A program made the position numbers and the translations under genes. Shown one piece after another: positions 7,542 to 15,054 of a stretch of 35,962 nt of DNA; position 1 is the first letter of the stretch, and every line of letters begins with the position of its first letter. Under the pieces are notes generated by a model, which saw only the letters and a list, made by a program, of their open reading frames with translations, searched no databases and had not been told where the DNA came from. The DNA is from Burkholderiales bacterium (GTDB lineage: Bacteria > Pseudomonadota > Gammaproteobacteria > Burkholderiales > Burkholderiaceae_C). Location: positions 807-36,768 of the forward strand of contig JAIXKN010000001.1 in the NCBI GenBank assembly GCA_026932425.1, in the 5' to 3' direction.

Positions 7542-8983
7542 TGTCCCGGCCCTCGGAATCCGTGGTCGACGGTTCCAAGGCCAGCCCGAAGGAGCTGCCA
7601 TCGATCGACCTGCTGCTGCGCGCCGAGGGTGCGCAGGCGCTGCTGACCGAGCACGGCCACACGCTCGTCGCGAACGAGGCGCGGGCGCTGATCGACGCGC
7701 TGCGCGCGCGCGCCGTCGCCGGCACGCTCTCGCGCGGCGAACTGCAGGAGAGCGTGCTGCAGGCCGCGCTTGCCGCGCGCGTGCGCCAGCGCCTCGCGCC
7801 GCGGATGAAGCGCGTGCTCAACCTCACCGGGACGGTGATCCACACCAACCTGGGCCGCGCGCTGCTCGCCGACGAGGCGCTGCAGCACGTGCTGCAGACG
7901 ATGGCCGGCCCGAACAACCTCGAGTTCGATCTCGGGCGCGGCGGACGCGGCGACCGCGACGAGCTCATCGAGGAGCTGCTGACGACGCTCACCGGCGCCG
8001 AGGCGGCCACCGTCGTCAACAACAACGCCGCTGCGGTGCTGCTGACGATCGCGGCGCTGGCGCATGGGCGCGAGGTCATCGTCTCGCGCGGCGAGCTGGT
8101 CGAGATCGGCGGCGCCTTCCGCATGCCCGAGGTGATGGCCGCGGCGGGCGCCACGCTCGTCGAGGTCGGGACCACGAACCGCACGCACGCACACGACTAC
8201 GCGCGCGCGATCAACCCCCGCACCGGGCTGCTGATGAAGGTGCACACGAGCAACTACGCGGTGCAGGGCTTCACCGCCGCGGTCGACGAGGCCGGGATCG
8301 CCCGCATCGCGCACGAGCACGGGCTGCCGATGGCCACCGACCTCGGCAGCGGCGCGCTCGTCGACCTGCAGGCCCACGGGCTGCCGCACGAGCCGACGCC
8401 GCGCGAGAAGATCGCCGCCGGCTGCGACGTCGTCAGCTTCAGTGGCGACAAGCTGCTCGGTGGCCCGCAGGCGGGCCTGATCGTCGGCAGCCGCGACGCG
8501 ATTGGCCGCATCCGCCGCACCCCGCTCAAGCGGGCGCTGCGCGTGGGCAAGCTCACGCTGGCGGCGCTCGAGGCGACGCTGCGCCTCTATCTGCGGCCCG
8601 AACGCCTGGCGCGGGATCTGCCGACGCTGCGGCTGCTGACGCGGCCGGCCGCGGCGATCCGCGCGCAGGCCGAGCAGCTGCAGCCGCCCGTGGCGACGGC
8701 GCTTGCCCCGCGCTTCTCGGTCGGGGTCGTCGAGCTGCTTGGGCAGATCGGCTCCGGCTCGTTGCCGGTCGACCGGCTGCCTTCGGCAGGCCTGGCGATC
8801 GCCCCGCTGCAGAAGAAGGGCGCGGGTCGGGCGCTCGACGAGCTGGCGCAGCTGCTGCGCTCGCTGCCGCTGCCGGTGATCGGGCGCATCGCCGAGGACC
8901 GGCTGCTGCTGGACCTGCGCGTGCTGGAGGACTCCGGGGAGCTGCTCGCGCAGCTCCCGCTGCTGCGCGAGCGCCTGTCGTGA
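7541..8983 (+). CDS. selA: L-seryl-tRNA(Sec) selenium transferase SelA
   Basis: SelA converts seryl-tRNA(Sec) to selenocysteinyl-tRNA(Sec) using selenophosphate, with a pyridoxal phosphate cofactor. The 480-residue protein has the family layout: an N-terminal tRNA-binding domain (about 20-90) with RVLNLTGTVIHTNLGR at 91-106, then a fold-type I PLP domain. The Schiff-base lysine is Lys304 in SFSGDKLLGGPQAG. E. coli SelA has 463 residues. The ATG at 7541 overlaps the fdhE stop, and the gene's own TGA overlaps the GTG start of selB by four bases. In-frame sequence extends far upstream inside fdhE, but only this start gives the family's N-terminus. Identification is firm. The selenophosphate it needs would come from SelD, which is not in the window. 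Confidence 0.96.
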   Translation: MSRPSESVVDGSKASPKELPSIDLLLRAEGAQALLTEHGHTLVANEARALIDALRARAVAGTLSRGELQESVLQAALAARVRQRLAPRMKRVLNLTGTVIHTNLGRALLADEALQHVLQTMAGPNNLEFDLGRGGRGDRDELIEELLTTLTGAEAATVVNNNAAAVLLTIAALAHGREVIVSRGELVEIGGAFRMPEVMAAAGATLVEVGTTNRTHAHDYARAINPRTGLLMKVHTSNYAVQGFTAAVDEAGIARIAHEHGLPMATDLGSGALVDLQAHGLPHEPTPREKIAAGCDVVSFSGDKLLGGPQAGLIVGSRDAIGRIRRTPLKRALRVGKLTLAALEATLRLYLRPERLARDLPTLRLLTRPAAAIRAQAEQLQPPVATALAPRFSVGVVELLGQIGSGSLPVDRLPSAGLAIAPLQKKGAGRALDELAQLLRSLPLPVIGRIAEDRLLLDLRVLEDSGELLAQLPLLRERLS

Positions 8984-10905
8984 TCGTCGGCACCGCGGGG
9001 CACATCGATCACGGCAAGACGACGCTGGTGCGCGCGCTCACCGGCGTCGACACCGACCGGTTGCCCGAGGAGAAGCGTCGCGGCATCAGCGTCGAGCTCG
9101 GCTATGCCTTCCTGCCCGTCCCGGAGAGCAGCGAGCGCATCGGCTTCATCGACGTGCCGGGGCACGAGCGCCTCGTGCACACGATGCTCGCCGGCGCGAG
9201 CGGCATCGACTTCGCCTTGCTGCTCGTGGCCGCTGACGATGGGCCGATGCCGCAGACGCACGAGCATCTGGCGGTGCTGTCGCTGCTCGGGATCACGCGC
9301 GGTGCGATCGTGCTCACGAAGATCGACCGCGTCGACGCCGCGCGGCTGGCGCAAGTCGAGGCCGGGATCCCCGCCCTGCTGCAGGGCTCGACGCTGCGGG
9401 ATGCGCCGGTGCTTGCGGTCTCGGCGGCAAGCGGGCAGGGCATCGACGCGCTGCGCGCGCTGCTCTTCGACGCGGCGCGCGCGGCGGCTCCGGCGCGCCG
9501 GCGCGATGCGGCGGTTCGGCTCGCGATCGACCGCGCCTTCTCGCTCGCCGGCGCCGGCACGGTCGTCACCGGCACCGTGCACGCGGGGGTAGTGAACGTG
9601 GGCGACGAGCTGCAGCTCGTCCCCGGCTCGGCGCGCACGCGCGTGCGCAGCGTGCACGCGCAGAACCTGCCCGTTGTTCAGGCGCTGGCCGGGCAGCGCG
9701 CGGCGCTCAACGTCCCGGGGCTCGCGCGCGAGCAGATCGCACGCGGGCAGTGGCTGGTGGCTCCCGAGGTCGCCTTGCAGACGGCGCGCGTCGACGTGCA
9801 GCTCTCGCTCTGGCACGCCGAGGCGCGCGCGCTGCGCAGCGGCACGCAGCTGCACGTCCACCTGGGCGCGGCCGACGTGCTGGGCAGCGTTGCGGTCCTG
9901 CAGCCGGGCGATGCGCTTGCGCCCGGCGAGACGGGCTTTGCGCAGCTCGTGCTGCAGCAGCCGGTGGGCGCGTGGTGGGGCGATCGCGTCGTGCTGCGCG
10001 ACGCGGCGGGTTCGCGCACGCTGGCCGGCGGGCTTGTCATCGACCCCTTCGCCCCGGTGCGCTACCGGCGCACGCCGCAGCGCCAGGCCGAGCTGCAGGC
10101 GCTGCTCGAGCCCGATCTCGGCTTGCGCGCGCAGGCGCTGCTCGGCATCGCGCCGCAGGGCGTCGACCTGTGGCGCCTCGCGCAGGCCGCCGGGATCGAC
10201 CCGCACGCATTCGCGCCCAAGCTGCCGGAGACGGCGCTCGAGGCGCGCGCAAGCGCGCAGCACGCGGCGCTGGGTGCTGTGCAGACCGAGGCGGCAAAGG
10301 CGCAGGTGCTGCGAGTGCTCGCCGAGTTCCACGGGCGGCACCCGGGCGATGCCGGCCCCGACGCTGCGCGGCTGCGGCGCCTCGCGCTGCCGCGCCTGCC
10401 GGAGCTGCTGTGGCGCGCGCTGCTGGAGCGGCTGCTCGCCGAGGCAAGCATTGCGCGCAGCGGGTCCTTCGTGCACCTGCCCGAGCACGGCGTGCGCCTC
10501 TCGGCGACCGAACAGCGCCTGGCGCAGAAGGTGGCGCCGCGCCTCGTCGAGGCCGGCTTCGAGGGCGCCTGGGTGCGGGACCTTGCGCGTGACAGCGGCG
10601 AGAGCGAACCGCTGATGCGCACGACGCTGGCGCGCCTGGCGCAGCGCGGCGAGCTGCATCAAGTGGTGAAAGACCTCTACTATCCGACGCCGACCGTCTT
10701 CACACTGGCGTCGATCGTGCGCGAGCTGGCTGAGCTCGCGGGGGGCGATGTGAGCGCCGCGGCCTTTCGGGATGCGACGCGCCTTGGCCGCAAGCGGGCG
10801 ATCCAGATCCTCGAATACTTCGATCGCATCGGCTTGCTGCGGCGTGTCGGCGACGTCCATCGCCTGCGCGGCGACAGCGACCTGTTCACGCGGGCGGGCG
10901 CATGA
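8980..10905 (+). CDS. selB: Selenocysteine-specific translation elongation factor SelB
   Basis: SelB is the GTPase that brings selenocysteinyl-tRNA(Sec) to the ribosome at UGA codons marked by a SECIS hairpin. The 641-residue protein starts with an EF-Tu-like G domain: GHIDHGKTT (7-15), RGISVEL (34-40), DVPGHE (58-63) and TKID (113-116). The C-terminal part, from about residue 380, should form the winged-helix domains that bind SECIS RNA; it ends near a segment rich in Arg and Lys (FRDATRLGRKRAIQILEYFD). Length is close to E. coli SelB (614). The start is GTG at 8980, overlapping the selA stop as GTGA. selC begins 24 nt after the stop. The matching client, fdnG with its SECIS, is 6.7 kb upstream. 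Confidence 0.96.
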   Translation: MIVGTAGHIDHGKTTLVRALTGVDTDRLPEEKRRGISVELGYAFLPVPESSERIGFIDVPGHERLVHTMLAGASGIDFALLLVAADDGPMPQTHEHLAVLSLLGITRGAIVLTKIDRVDAARLAQVEAGIPALLQGSTLRDAPVLAVSAASGQGIDALRALLFDAARAAAPARRRDAAVRLAIDRAFSLAGAGTVVTGTVHAGVVNVGDELQLVPGSARTRVRSVHAQNLPVVQALAGQRAALNVPGLAREQIARGQWLVAPEVALQTARVDVQLSLWHAEARALRSGTQLHVHLGAADVLGSVAVLQPGDALAPGETGFAQLVLQQPVGAWWGDRVVLRDAAGSRTLAGGLVIDPFAPVRYRRTPQRQAELQALLEPDLGLRAQALLGIAPQGVDLWRLAQAAGIDPHAFAPKLPETALEARASAQHAALGAVQTEAAKAQVLRVLAEFHGRHPGDAGPDAARLRRLALPRLPELLWRALLERLLAEASIARSGSFVHLPEHGVRLSATEQRLAQKVAPRLVEAGFEGAWVRDLARDSGESEPLMRTTLARLAQRGELHQVVKDLYYPTPTVFTLASIVRELAELAGGDVSAAAFRDATRLGRKRAIQILEYFDRIGLLRRVGDVHRLRGDSDLFTRAGA

Positions 10906-10929
10906 AGCGGAATGCCTGCGCGCGGACTG

Positions 10930-11025
10930 GGAGGGGGAACGATCCTGGTGGGTCGGCCGGGCTTCAAACCCGGTGGGTGGCGCCATGCGCTGCCGGGTGG
11001 GTTCGACTCCCATCCCCCTCCGCCA
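10930..11025 (+). tRNA. selC: tRNA-Sec (anticodon TCA)
   Basis: This 96-nt gene folds as a bacterial selenocysteine tRNA. The acceptor stem has 8 bp (10930-10937 with 11014-11021) instead of 7, followed by discriminator G and an encoded CCA (11023-11025). The D stem has 6 bp (10940-10945 with 10950-10955) around a 4-nt loop. The anticodon stem is 10957-10961 with 10969-10973, and the loop holds TCA at 10964-10966. The long variable arm can form 8 bp, two of them G·U, around a CAT loop (about 10977-10995). The T loop reads TTCGACT. The gene sits 24 nt after selB with no terminator between and may be cut from the selAB transcript. Confidence 0.97.
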
Positions 11026-11056
11026 CCCGGCGGCGCCGGGCAGCGGGAGACGCCTC

Positions 11057-11506
11057 ATGAACGACCCAGCCGACGCCATGGACGACGCCATCCACGCGCC
11101 GCCCGAGCTCCACTACTTGATCGAGCATCAGGTTTGGGCGCGGCTGCACGAGGATGGCAGCGCCACCGTCGGCATCACGGCTCTGGGCATCCGGCTCTCG
11201 GGCGAGATCTACATGGCGCGGCCCAAGGGCGTCGGCGTGGCCGTGGTGCAGGGCGGGTCGGTCGGCGTCGTGGAGCTCGCGAAGTCGATCGTCTCGGTGA
11301 AGTCCCCGGTCACCGGCATCGTCGTCGAGGTCAACGCGCAGCTTGCCGACCGGCCGCAGCTCGTGCACCAGGACCCCTATGGGCGCGGCTGGCTGGCGCG
11401 CATCCGCCTCGCCGACCTCGAACGCGACGCGGCGCAGCTGGTCCACGGTGACGCGGTTGCGGCGGCGATGCGCGAACACGCGCGACAGAACGGTGCGGGG
11501 CCGTGA
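11057..11506 (+). CDS. Stand-alone GcvH-like lipoyl-carrier protein
   Basis: The 149-residue product resembles the H protein of the glycine cleavage system, a small beta-sandwich that carries lipoate on a lysine. The core runs from about residue 24 to 130: VGITALGIRLSGEIY, then VELAKSIVSVKSPVTG with Lys76 in the modified position (Glu three residues before), then VHQDPYGRGWLARI. It is a little longer than E. coli GcvH (129) and diverges around the lipoylation site. The ATG at 11057 is preceded by GGGAGA and lies 31 nt after tRNA-Sec. No gcvT, gcvP or lipoate-handling genes are nearby, so a role in glycine cleavage is uncertain. A role in one-carbon or formate metabolism, or as a lipoate-binding sulfur carrier, is possible but inferred only from position. 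Confidence 0.8.
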   Translation: MNDPADAMDDAIHAPPELHYLIEHQVWARLHEDGSATVGITALGIRLSGEIYMARPKGVGVAVVQGGSVGVVELAKSIVSVKSPVTGIVVEVNAQLADRPQLVHQDPYGRGWLARIRLADLERDAAQLVHGDAVAAAMREHARQNGAGP

Positions 11507-11509
11507 ACT

Positions 11510-11532
11510 CGGCGCCGCGGGTCTCCCGGCGC
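11510..11532. terminator. Possible terminator between the gcvH-like gene and glpD
   Basis: GGCGCC (11510-11515) pairs with GGCGCC (11527-11532) and GGG (11518-11520) with CCC (11524-11526), around a TCT loop and a 2-nt bulge. It lies between two convergent genes. There is no T-run on either strand, so intrinsic termination is uncertain. Confidence 0.4.
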
Positions 11533-11537
11533 CGCTC

Positions 11538-13109
11538 CTACGCGGTCGTCGCCTGCTCGCCGTAGCTGCGGCGCCACCACGCCGCGACGCGCTCGCGCTC
11601 GGCATCCGAGTAGTGCAGGCCGAGCTTGCTGCGGCGCCACAGCACGTCGTCGGCGCTGCGTGCCCACTCGGCATCGTGCAGGTGGTGAAGCTCGACCTCG
11701 TGCAGCCCGGGCGCGATCTCCTCGCCCAGGGGAGCAGCGAGCAGGAGCTCGACGCGCGCGCCGTAGGCGTGGACCCAGCGCTGCCGCACCGCCTGGGGCA
11801 GCGCCGGATGGCGGCGCGCGAGTTCGGCGTCGAAGCGCCGGATGTCCTCGTCGGGCCGGGTCAGCTGCGGCAGCAGGCTGCGCAGGTCGCCGCCGGGCAG
11901 GAATGCGGTCTCGCTCCAGCGGCTGCCGCGCCAGCCGAGCGCGCCGCCCAGCATGTCGGCCGCCTCCTGCGCGAGCACGCGAAAGGTCGTGATCTTGCCG
12001 CCCCAGACGTTGAGCAGCGGCGCACCATCCTGCGTGTTGAGAACGAGGCGGTAGTCACGCGTCACCGCGGCCGGGTTGCCGGCCTCGTCCTCGAGCAGCG
12101 GGCGCACCCCGGCGTAGCGCCAGACGACGTCGGCGGGCGTGACCGGCTGCAGGAAGTAGCGGCTCGCCTGCTCGCAGAGGTAGCGGACCTCGTCGTCGGT
12201 GGCCTCGATGCGGTCCAGGCCGCCCTCGTGCTCGACATCGGTGGTGCCGATCAGCGTGAAGCGCTGCTGGTAGGGGATCGCGAAGATGATGCGCCGGTCC
12301 GGGTTCTGGAAGAGGTAGGCGTACTCGTGCTCGTAGATCCGCGGCACGACGATGTGGCTGCCGCGGACCAGGCGCAGCGAGCGCGTGTGCGGGACATGCG
12401 CCCGCTCGTCGAGGAAGTGCGCCGCCCAGGGGCCGGCGGCGTTGACGAGGGCGCGCGCGCGCACCGTCAGCGCCTCGCCGCCCGTGGGCGCAAGCGTCGC
12501 GGTCCAGCCCTCGGCATCGCGGTGCGCCTCGGTGCAGAGGCATCGGGTGAGGATGCGCGCGCCGCGCGCCGCGGCGTCGACCGCGCACAGCACGACGAGC
12601 CGCGCGTCGTCGACCCGGCCGTCGCTGTAGACGAAGCCGCGCGTGAAACGCGGCTGCAGCGGCGCGCCGGCCACGTGACTGCGCAGGGCCACGGTCCGCG
12701 AATCGGGAAGCCACTCGCGGCGGGCGAGATGGTCGTAGAGGAAGAGTCCGGCCCGGATCATCCACGCCGGGCGCATCGAGGGATCGTGCGGCATCACGAA
12801 GGACAGCGGCCCCATGATGTGCGGCGCGCTGCGCAGGAGCCGCTCGCGCTCGGCCAGCGCCTTGCGCACGAGGCCGAATTCGTAGTACTCGAGGTAGCGC
12901 AGCCCGCCGTGGATCAGCTTGGTGCTGGCCGACGAGGTGTGCTGCGCCAAGTCGTGCTGCTCGGCAAGCAGCACCGACAGCCCACGCCCGGCGAGCTCGC
13001 GCGCGATGCCGGCGCCGTTGATGCCGCCGCCCACCACCAGGACGTCGACGGTCGATGGATCGCGAGAGGGGACAACGACAGGCAAGCGGATCCTCGGAAT
13101 GACGGGCAA
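11538..13109 (-). CDS. glpD: Glycerol-3-phosphate dehydrogenase (aerobic, FAD-dependent)
   Basis: GlpD oxidises sn-glycerol 3-phosphate to dihydroxyacetone phosphate and passes electrons to quinone at the inner membrane. The 523-residue protein has the FAD-binding VVGGGINGAGIA motif at about residues 25-36, the conserved SSASTKLIHGGLRYLEYYEF segment, and the C-terminal GGKITTFR segment. E. coli GlpD has 501 residues. No ATG is available at the N-terminus: the best start is TTG at 13109, ten bases after an AGGAG on the minus strand, with a second TTG at 13085. The gene stands alone, without glpK, glpF or glpR nearby. It converges with the GcvH-like gene and is divergent from the DsrE-like gene. 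Confidence 0.95.
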   Translation of the reverse strand: MPVIPRIRLPVVVPSRDPSTVDVLVVGGGINGAGIARELAGRGLSVLLAEQHDLAQHTSSASTKLIHGGLRYLEYYEFGLVRKALAERERLLRSAPHIMGPLSFVMPHDPSMRPAWMIRAGLFLYDHLARREWLPDSRTVALRSHVAGAPLQPRFTRGFVYSDGRVDDARLVVLCAVDAAARGARILTRCLCTEAHRDAEGWTATLAPTGGEALTVRARALVNAAGPWAAHFLDERAHVPHTRSLRLVRGSHIVVPRIYEHEYAYLFQNPDRRIIFAIPYQQRFTLIGTTDVEHEGGLDRIEATDDEVRYLCEQASRYFLQPVTPADVVWRYAGVRPLLEDEAGNPAAVTRDYRLVLNTQDGAPLLNVWGGKITTFRVLAQEAADMLGGALGWRGSRWSETAFLPGGDLRSLLPQLTRPDEDIRRFDAELARRHPALPQAVRQRWVHAYGARVELLLAAPLGEEIAPGLHEVELHHLHDAEWARSADDVLWRRSKLGLHYSDAERERVAAWWRRSYGEQATTA

Positions 13110-13180
13110 GGGGGCAATTCTCCTAGATGTGCATCGCCGTTTGCCGAACGCGGTCCTCGCGCTTAAGCTCGGCTGCCAGC

Positions 13181-13267
13181 ATGAAGACCTCTCCGCATTG
13201 CCCGCCCGAACTGCTTGTCACGGTCCGCCGCGCATGGGCCGGCGAGCCTGCGGCCAGGGTCGCATGA
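13181..13267 (+). CDS. Possible 28-residue leader ORF overlapping the DsrE-like gene
   Basis: An ATG at 13181 opens a 28-codon frame encoding a peptide that begins MKTSPHCPPELLV. Its TGA overlaps the ATG of the following DsrE-like gene (ATGA at 13264-13267). Such overlaps usually mean translational coupling. There is no good ribosome-binding site before the ATG, and I recognise no family, so this may be chance. Confidence 0.25.
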   Translation: MKTSPHCPPELLVTVRRAWAGEPAARVA

Positions 13268-13659
13268 GCTTCGAGCTCGAATCGGTCGCCGGCGTGGCGA
13301 TCCTGCTGTGGGCCAGCGATCCGGCGGTGCCCGAGCGCCTGGCCACGCCCTTCTTCCATGCGGCCGCTGCTGCGGCGATGGACGTTCCCGTGGAGATCTA
13401 CTTCACCGCGGCGAGCGTGCGCCTGCTGGTGCCCGGGGTCGCCGACGGCCTGCGCGCTTCGCCCCGCGTTGCGATGACGATCGGCGAGCACCTGCGCGCG
13501 GCGGTCGGGCATGGCGCCGTGCTGCTGGCTTGCACCGAGGCGCTGCACGCGCAGGGCATCGAGGGGGCGGTGCTGATTCCCGAGTGCACGCGGCGCGGCG
13601 GGGCGGTGCAGTTCATGGCGCGCGCCTGCGATCCGCGGTGGCGCACGCTGGTGTTCTGA
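13264..13659 (+). CDS. DsrE/DsrF-like family protein
   Basis: The 131-residue product has the alpha/beta pattern of the DsrE superfamily (sulfur-relay and 'predicted peroxiredoxin' proteins): a first strand VAILLWASD, an Ala-rich helix, VEIYFTAASVRLL, and a cysteine in LLACTEALHAQGI (about residue 82), the position that carries sulfur in active family members. A second Cys lies in PECTRRGG and a third near the C-terminus. The start at 13264 is chosen because the fold begins there; the frame is open further upstream, with an alternative ATG at 13234. No other sulfur-relay gene (tusBCD, dsrF, dsrH) is nearby, so the partner and substrate are unknown. Family assignment is moderately sure. Confidence 0.7.
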   Translation: MSFELESVAGVAILLWASDPAVPERLATPFFHAAAAAAMDVPVEIYFTAASVRLLVPGVADGLRASPRVAMTIGEHLRAAVGHGAVLLACTEALHAQGIEGAVLIPECTRRGGAVQFMARACDPRWRTLVF

Positions 13660-13752
13660 TGAGCGGCGAAGCCCGTGTTCGGGCGCATGCCCCGGCGGCG
13701 TCCCGATCGGGGCACCGGCTGTGGGGCGCCCGTGTGCGCTTGCTCGAGATGC

Positions 13753-14292
13753 TCAGGCCGGGTGGGCGAGATTGCGCAGCACCGTCGGGCCGGCGCGGCG
13801 CTCCACCTCGGCGGCCAGTGACTTGAACAGGCCCAGCGGCGCGAGCATCTCGAGCGTCACGAACATCGGGCCCACGGGCAGCGTACCCAGGTCGTCGAGA
13901 AACGCAGGCTTGCGCCCCTCGTAGTAGTGGCCGACGAACTGGATGCTCCAGCCGAGCGCGAGCAGCCCCAGCCCCCAGGCCAGCCAAGACCCGATGCCGC
14001 CGGCCGGCAGCCCGTGCGCCAGCGCCACGAGCAGGCCGATGCCGGCATTCACTGCCAGGCCCAGCCGTAATCCGCCGCGCGCGAGATACCACGACGCCAG
14101 AGGCAGCAGCGCGACCCAGGCCGGGGAGAGCGGCAGCCCCGCGATGGCGAAGCCCGGCCTGGACAGCAGCACCGCCAGCGCCAGCACGATCATCGGCACG
14201 CCGACGAAGTGCATCAGGATGTTGCGCCGGTCGCGGTGGAAGCGGGCGTATTGCACCAGCAGGTCGACGGCAGGACGGAGGGGAGCGGTCAT
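13753..14292 (-). CDS. Mpo1-like (DUF962) integral membrane protein
   Basis: This 179-residue membrane protein matches the DUF962/Mpo1 family by its N-terminal HRDRRNILMHFVGVP segment and the later QFVGHYYEGRKPAFLDD segment. Their histidines correspond to the metal-binding residues of the yeast Mpo1 dioxygenase, which acts in fatty-acid alpha-oxidation. Hydrophobic segments lie at about residues 28-48, 56-72, 75-92 and 103-122. The bacterial role is not established. The gene is convergent with the DsrE-like gene and divergent from dcd. Family call is firm, function only by analogy. Confidence 0.82.
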   Translation of the reverse strand: MTAPLRPAVDLLVQYARFHRDRRNILMHFVGVPMIVLALAVLLSRPGFAIAGLPLSPAWVALLPLASWYLARGGLRLGLAVNAGIGLLVALAHGLPAGGIGSWLAWGLGLLALGWSIQFVGHYYEGRKPAFLDDLGTLPVGPMFVTLEMLAPLGLFKSLAAEVERRAGPTVLRNLAHPA

Positions 14293-14447
14293 ATCGCAGC
14301 AGGACTCCAGGCTCGAGTCTCGCGCATCCTAGCGTGACCGCCGGTCCGCGCACCGCGGTGGCCCTGCCGCCAGCGGGGCGGGTGGAATAATGTCGCGAAA
14401 CCGCCGCGCCAATCGGCGCTGGCGCAGCGCCAGGGAGGAGCCGCCGC

Positions 14448-15017
14448 ATGTCGATCAAGAGTGACCGCTGGATCCGCCGCATGGCGCAGCAGCACGGGAT
14501 GATCGAACCCTTCGAGCCCGGGCAGGTGCGACAGGCCGCGGATGGCCGCCGGATCGTCAGCTACGGTACCAGCAGCTACGGCTACGACATCCGGTGTGCC
14601 AGCGAGTTCAAGGTCTTCACGAACATCCACAGCACCGTCGTCGACCCGAAGAACTTCGACGAGAAGAGCTTCGTCGACATCGATGCCGATGTCTGCATCA
14701 TCCCGCCCAACAGCTTCGCGCTGGCGCGCACGGTCGAGTACTTCCGCATCCCGCGCAACGTGCTCACCATCTGTCTTGGCAAGAGCACCTATGCGCGCTG
14801 CGGCATCATCGTGAACGTGACGCCCTTCGAGCCGGAGTGGGAAGGTTACGTGACGCTGGAGTTCAGCAACACGACGCCGCTGCCGGCGAAGATCTACGCC
14901 GGCGAGGGCTGCGCCCAGGTGCTGTTCTTCGAGAGCGACGAAGTCTGCGAGACGAGCTACAAGGATCGCGGGGGCAAGTACCAGGGGCAGCGCGGCGTGA
15001 CACTGCCCAAGACCTGA
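14448..15017 (+). CDS. dcd: dCTP deaminase
   Basis: Dcd deaminates dCTP to dUTP, feeding dTMP synthesis. The 189-residue product has the family's usual length (E. coli 193). Visible signatures are SSYGYDIR (42-49), GKSTYARCG (111-119) and [10 protein letters not shown], in which Glu138 is the catalytic glutamate. The C-terminus [13 protein letters not shown] is the lid that folds over the nucleotide. A GGGAGGAG ribosome-binding site lies about nine bases before the ATG. The protein works as a trimer in the cytoplasm (family knowledge). It is followed 37 nt later by the metallopeptidase gene on the same strand. Confidence 0.97.
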   Translation: MSIKSDRWIRRMAQQHGMIEPFEPGQVRQAADGRRIVSYGTSSYGYDIRCASEFKVFTNIHSTVVDPKNFDEKSFVDIDADVCIIPPNSFALARTVEYFRIPRNVLTICLGKSTYARCGIIVNVTPFEPEWEGYVTLEFSNTTPLPAKIYAGEGCAQVLFFESDEVCETSYKDRGGKYQGQRGVTLPKT

Positions 15018-15054
15018 AGCGTGCACTGCGGCGCGAGGCGGGGAGACGACGCGG

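Noticed and set aside
8587..11091. 834-codon open frame on the minus strand across selA, selB and tRNA-Sec
   Set aside because: It covers three confident features on the other strand, including a tRNA, and encodes low-complexity Arg/Ala-rich sequence.
13659..13826. Short frame starting TGATG after the DsrE-like gene
   Set aside because: It runs antisense into the DUF962 gene, is Arg-rich and shows no motif. The overlapping start is probably chance.
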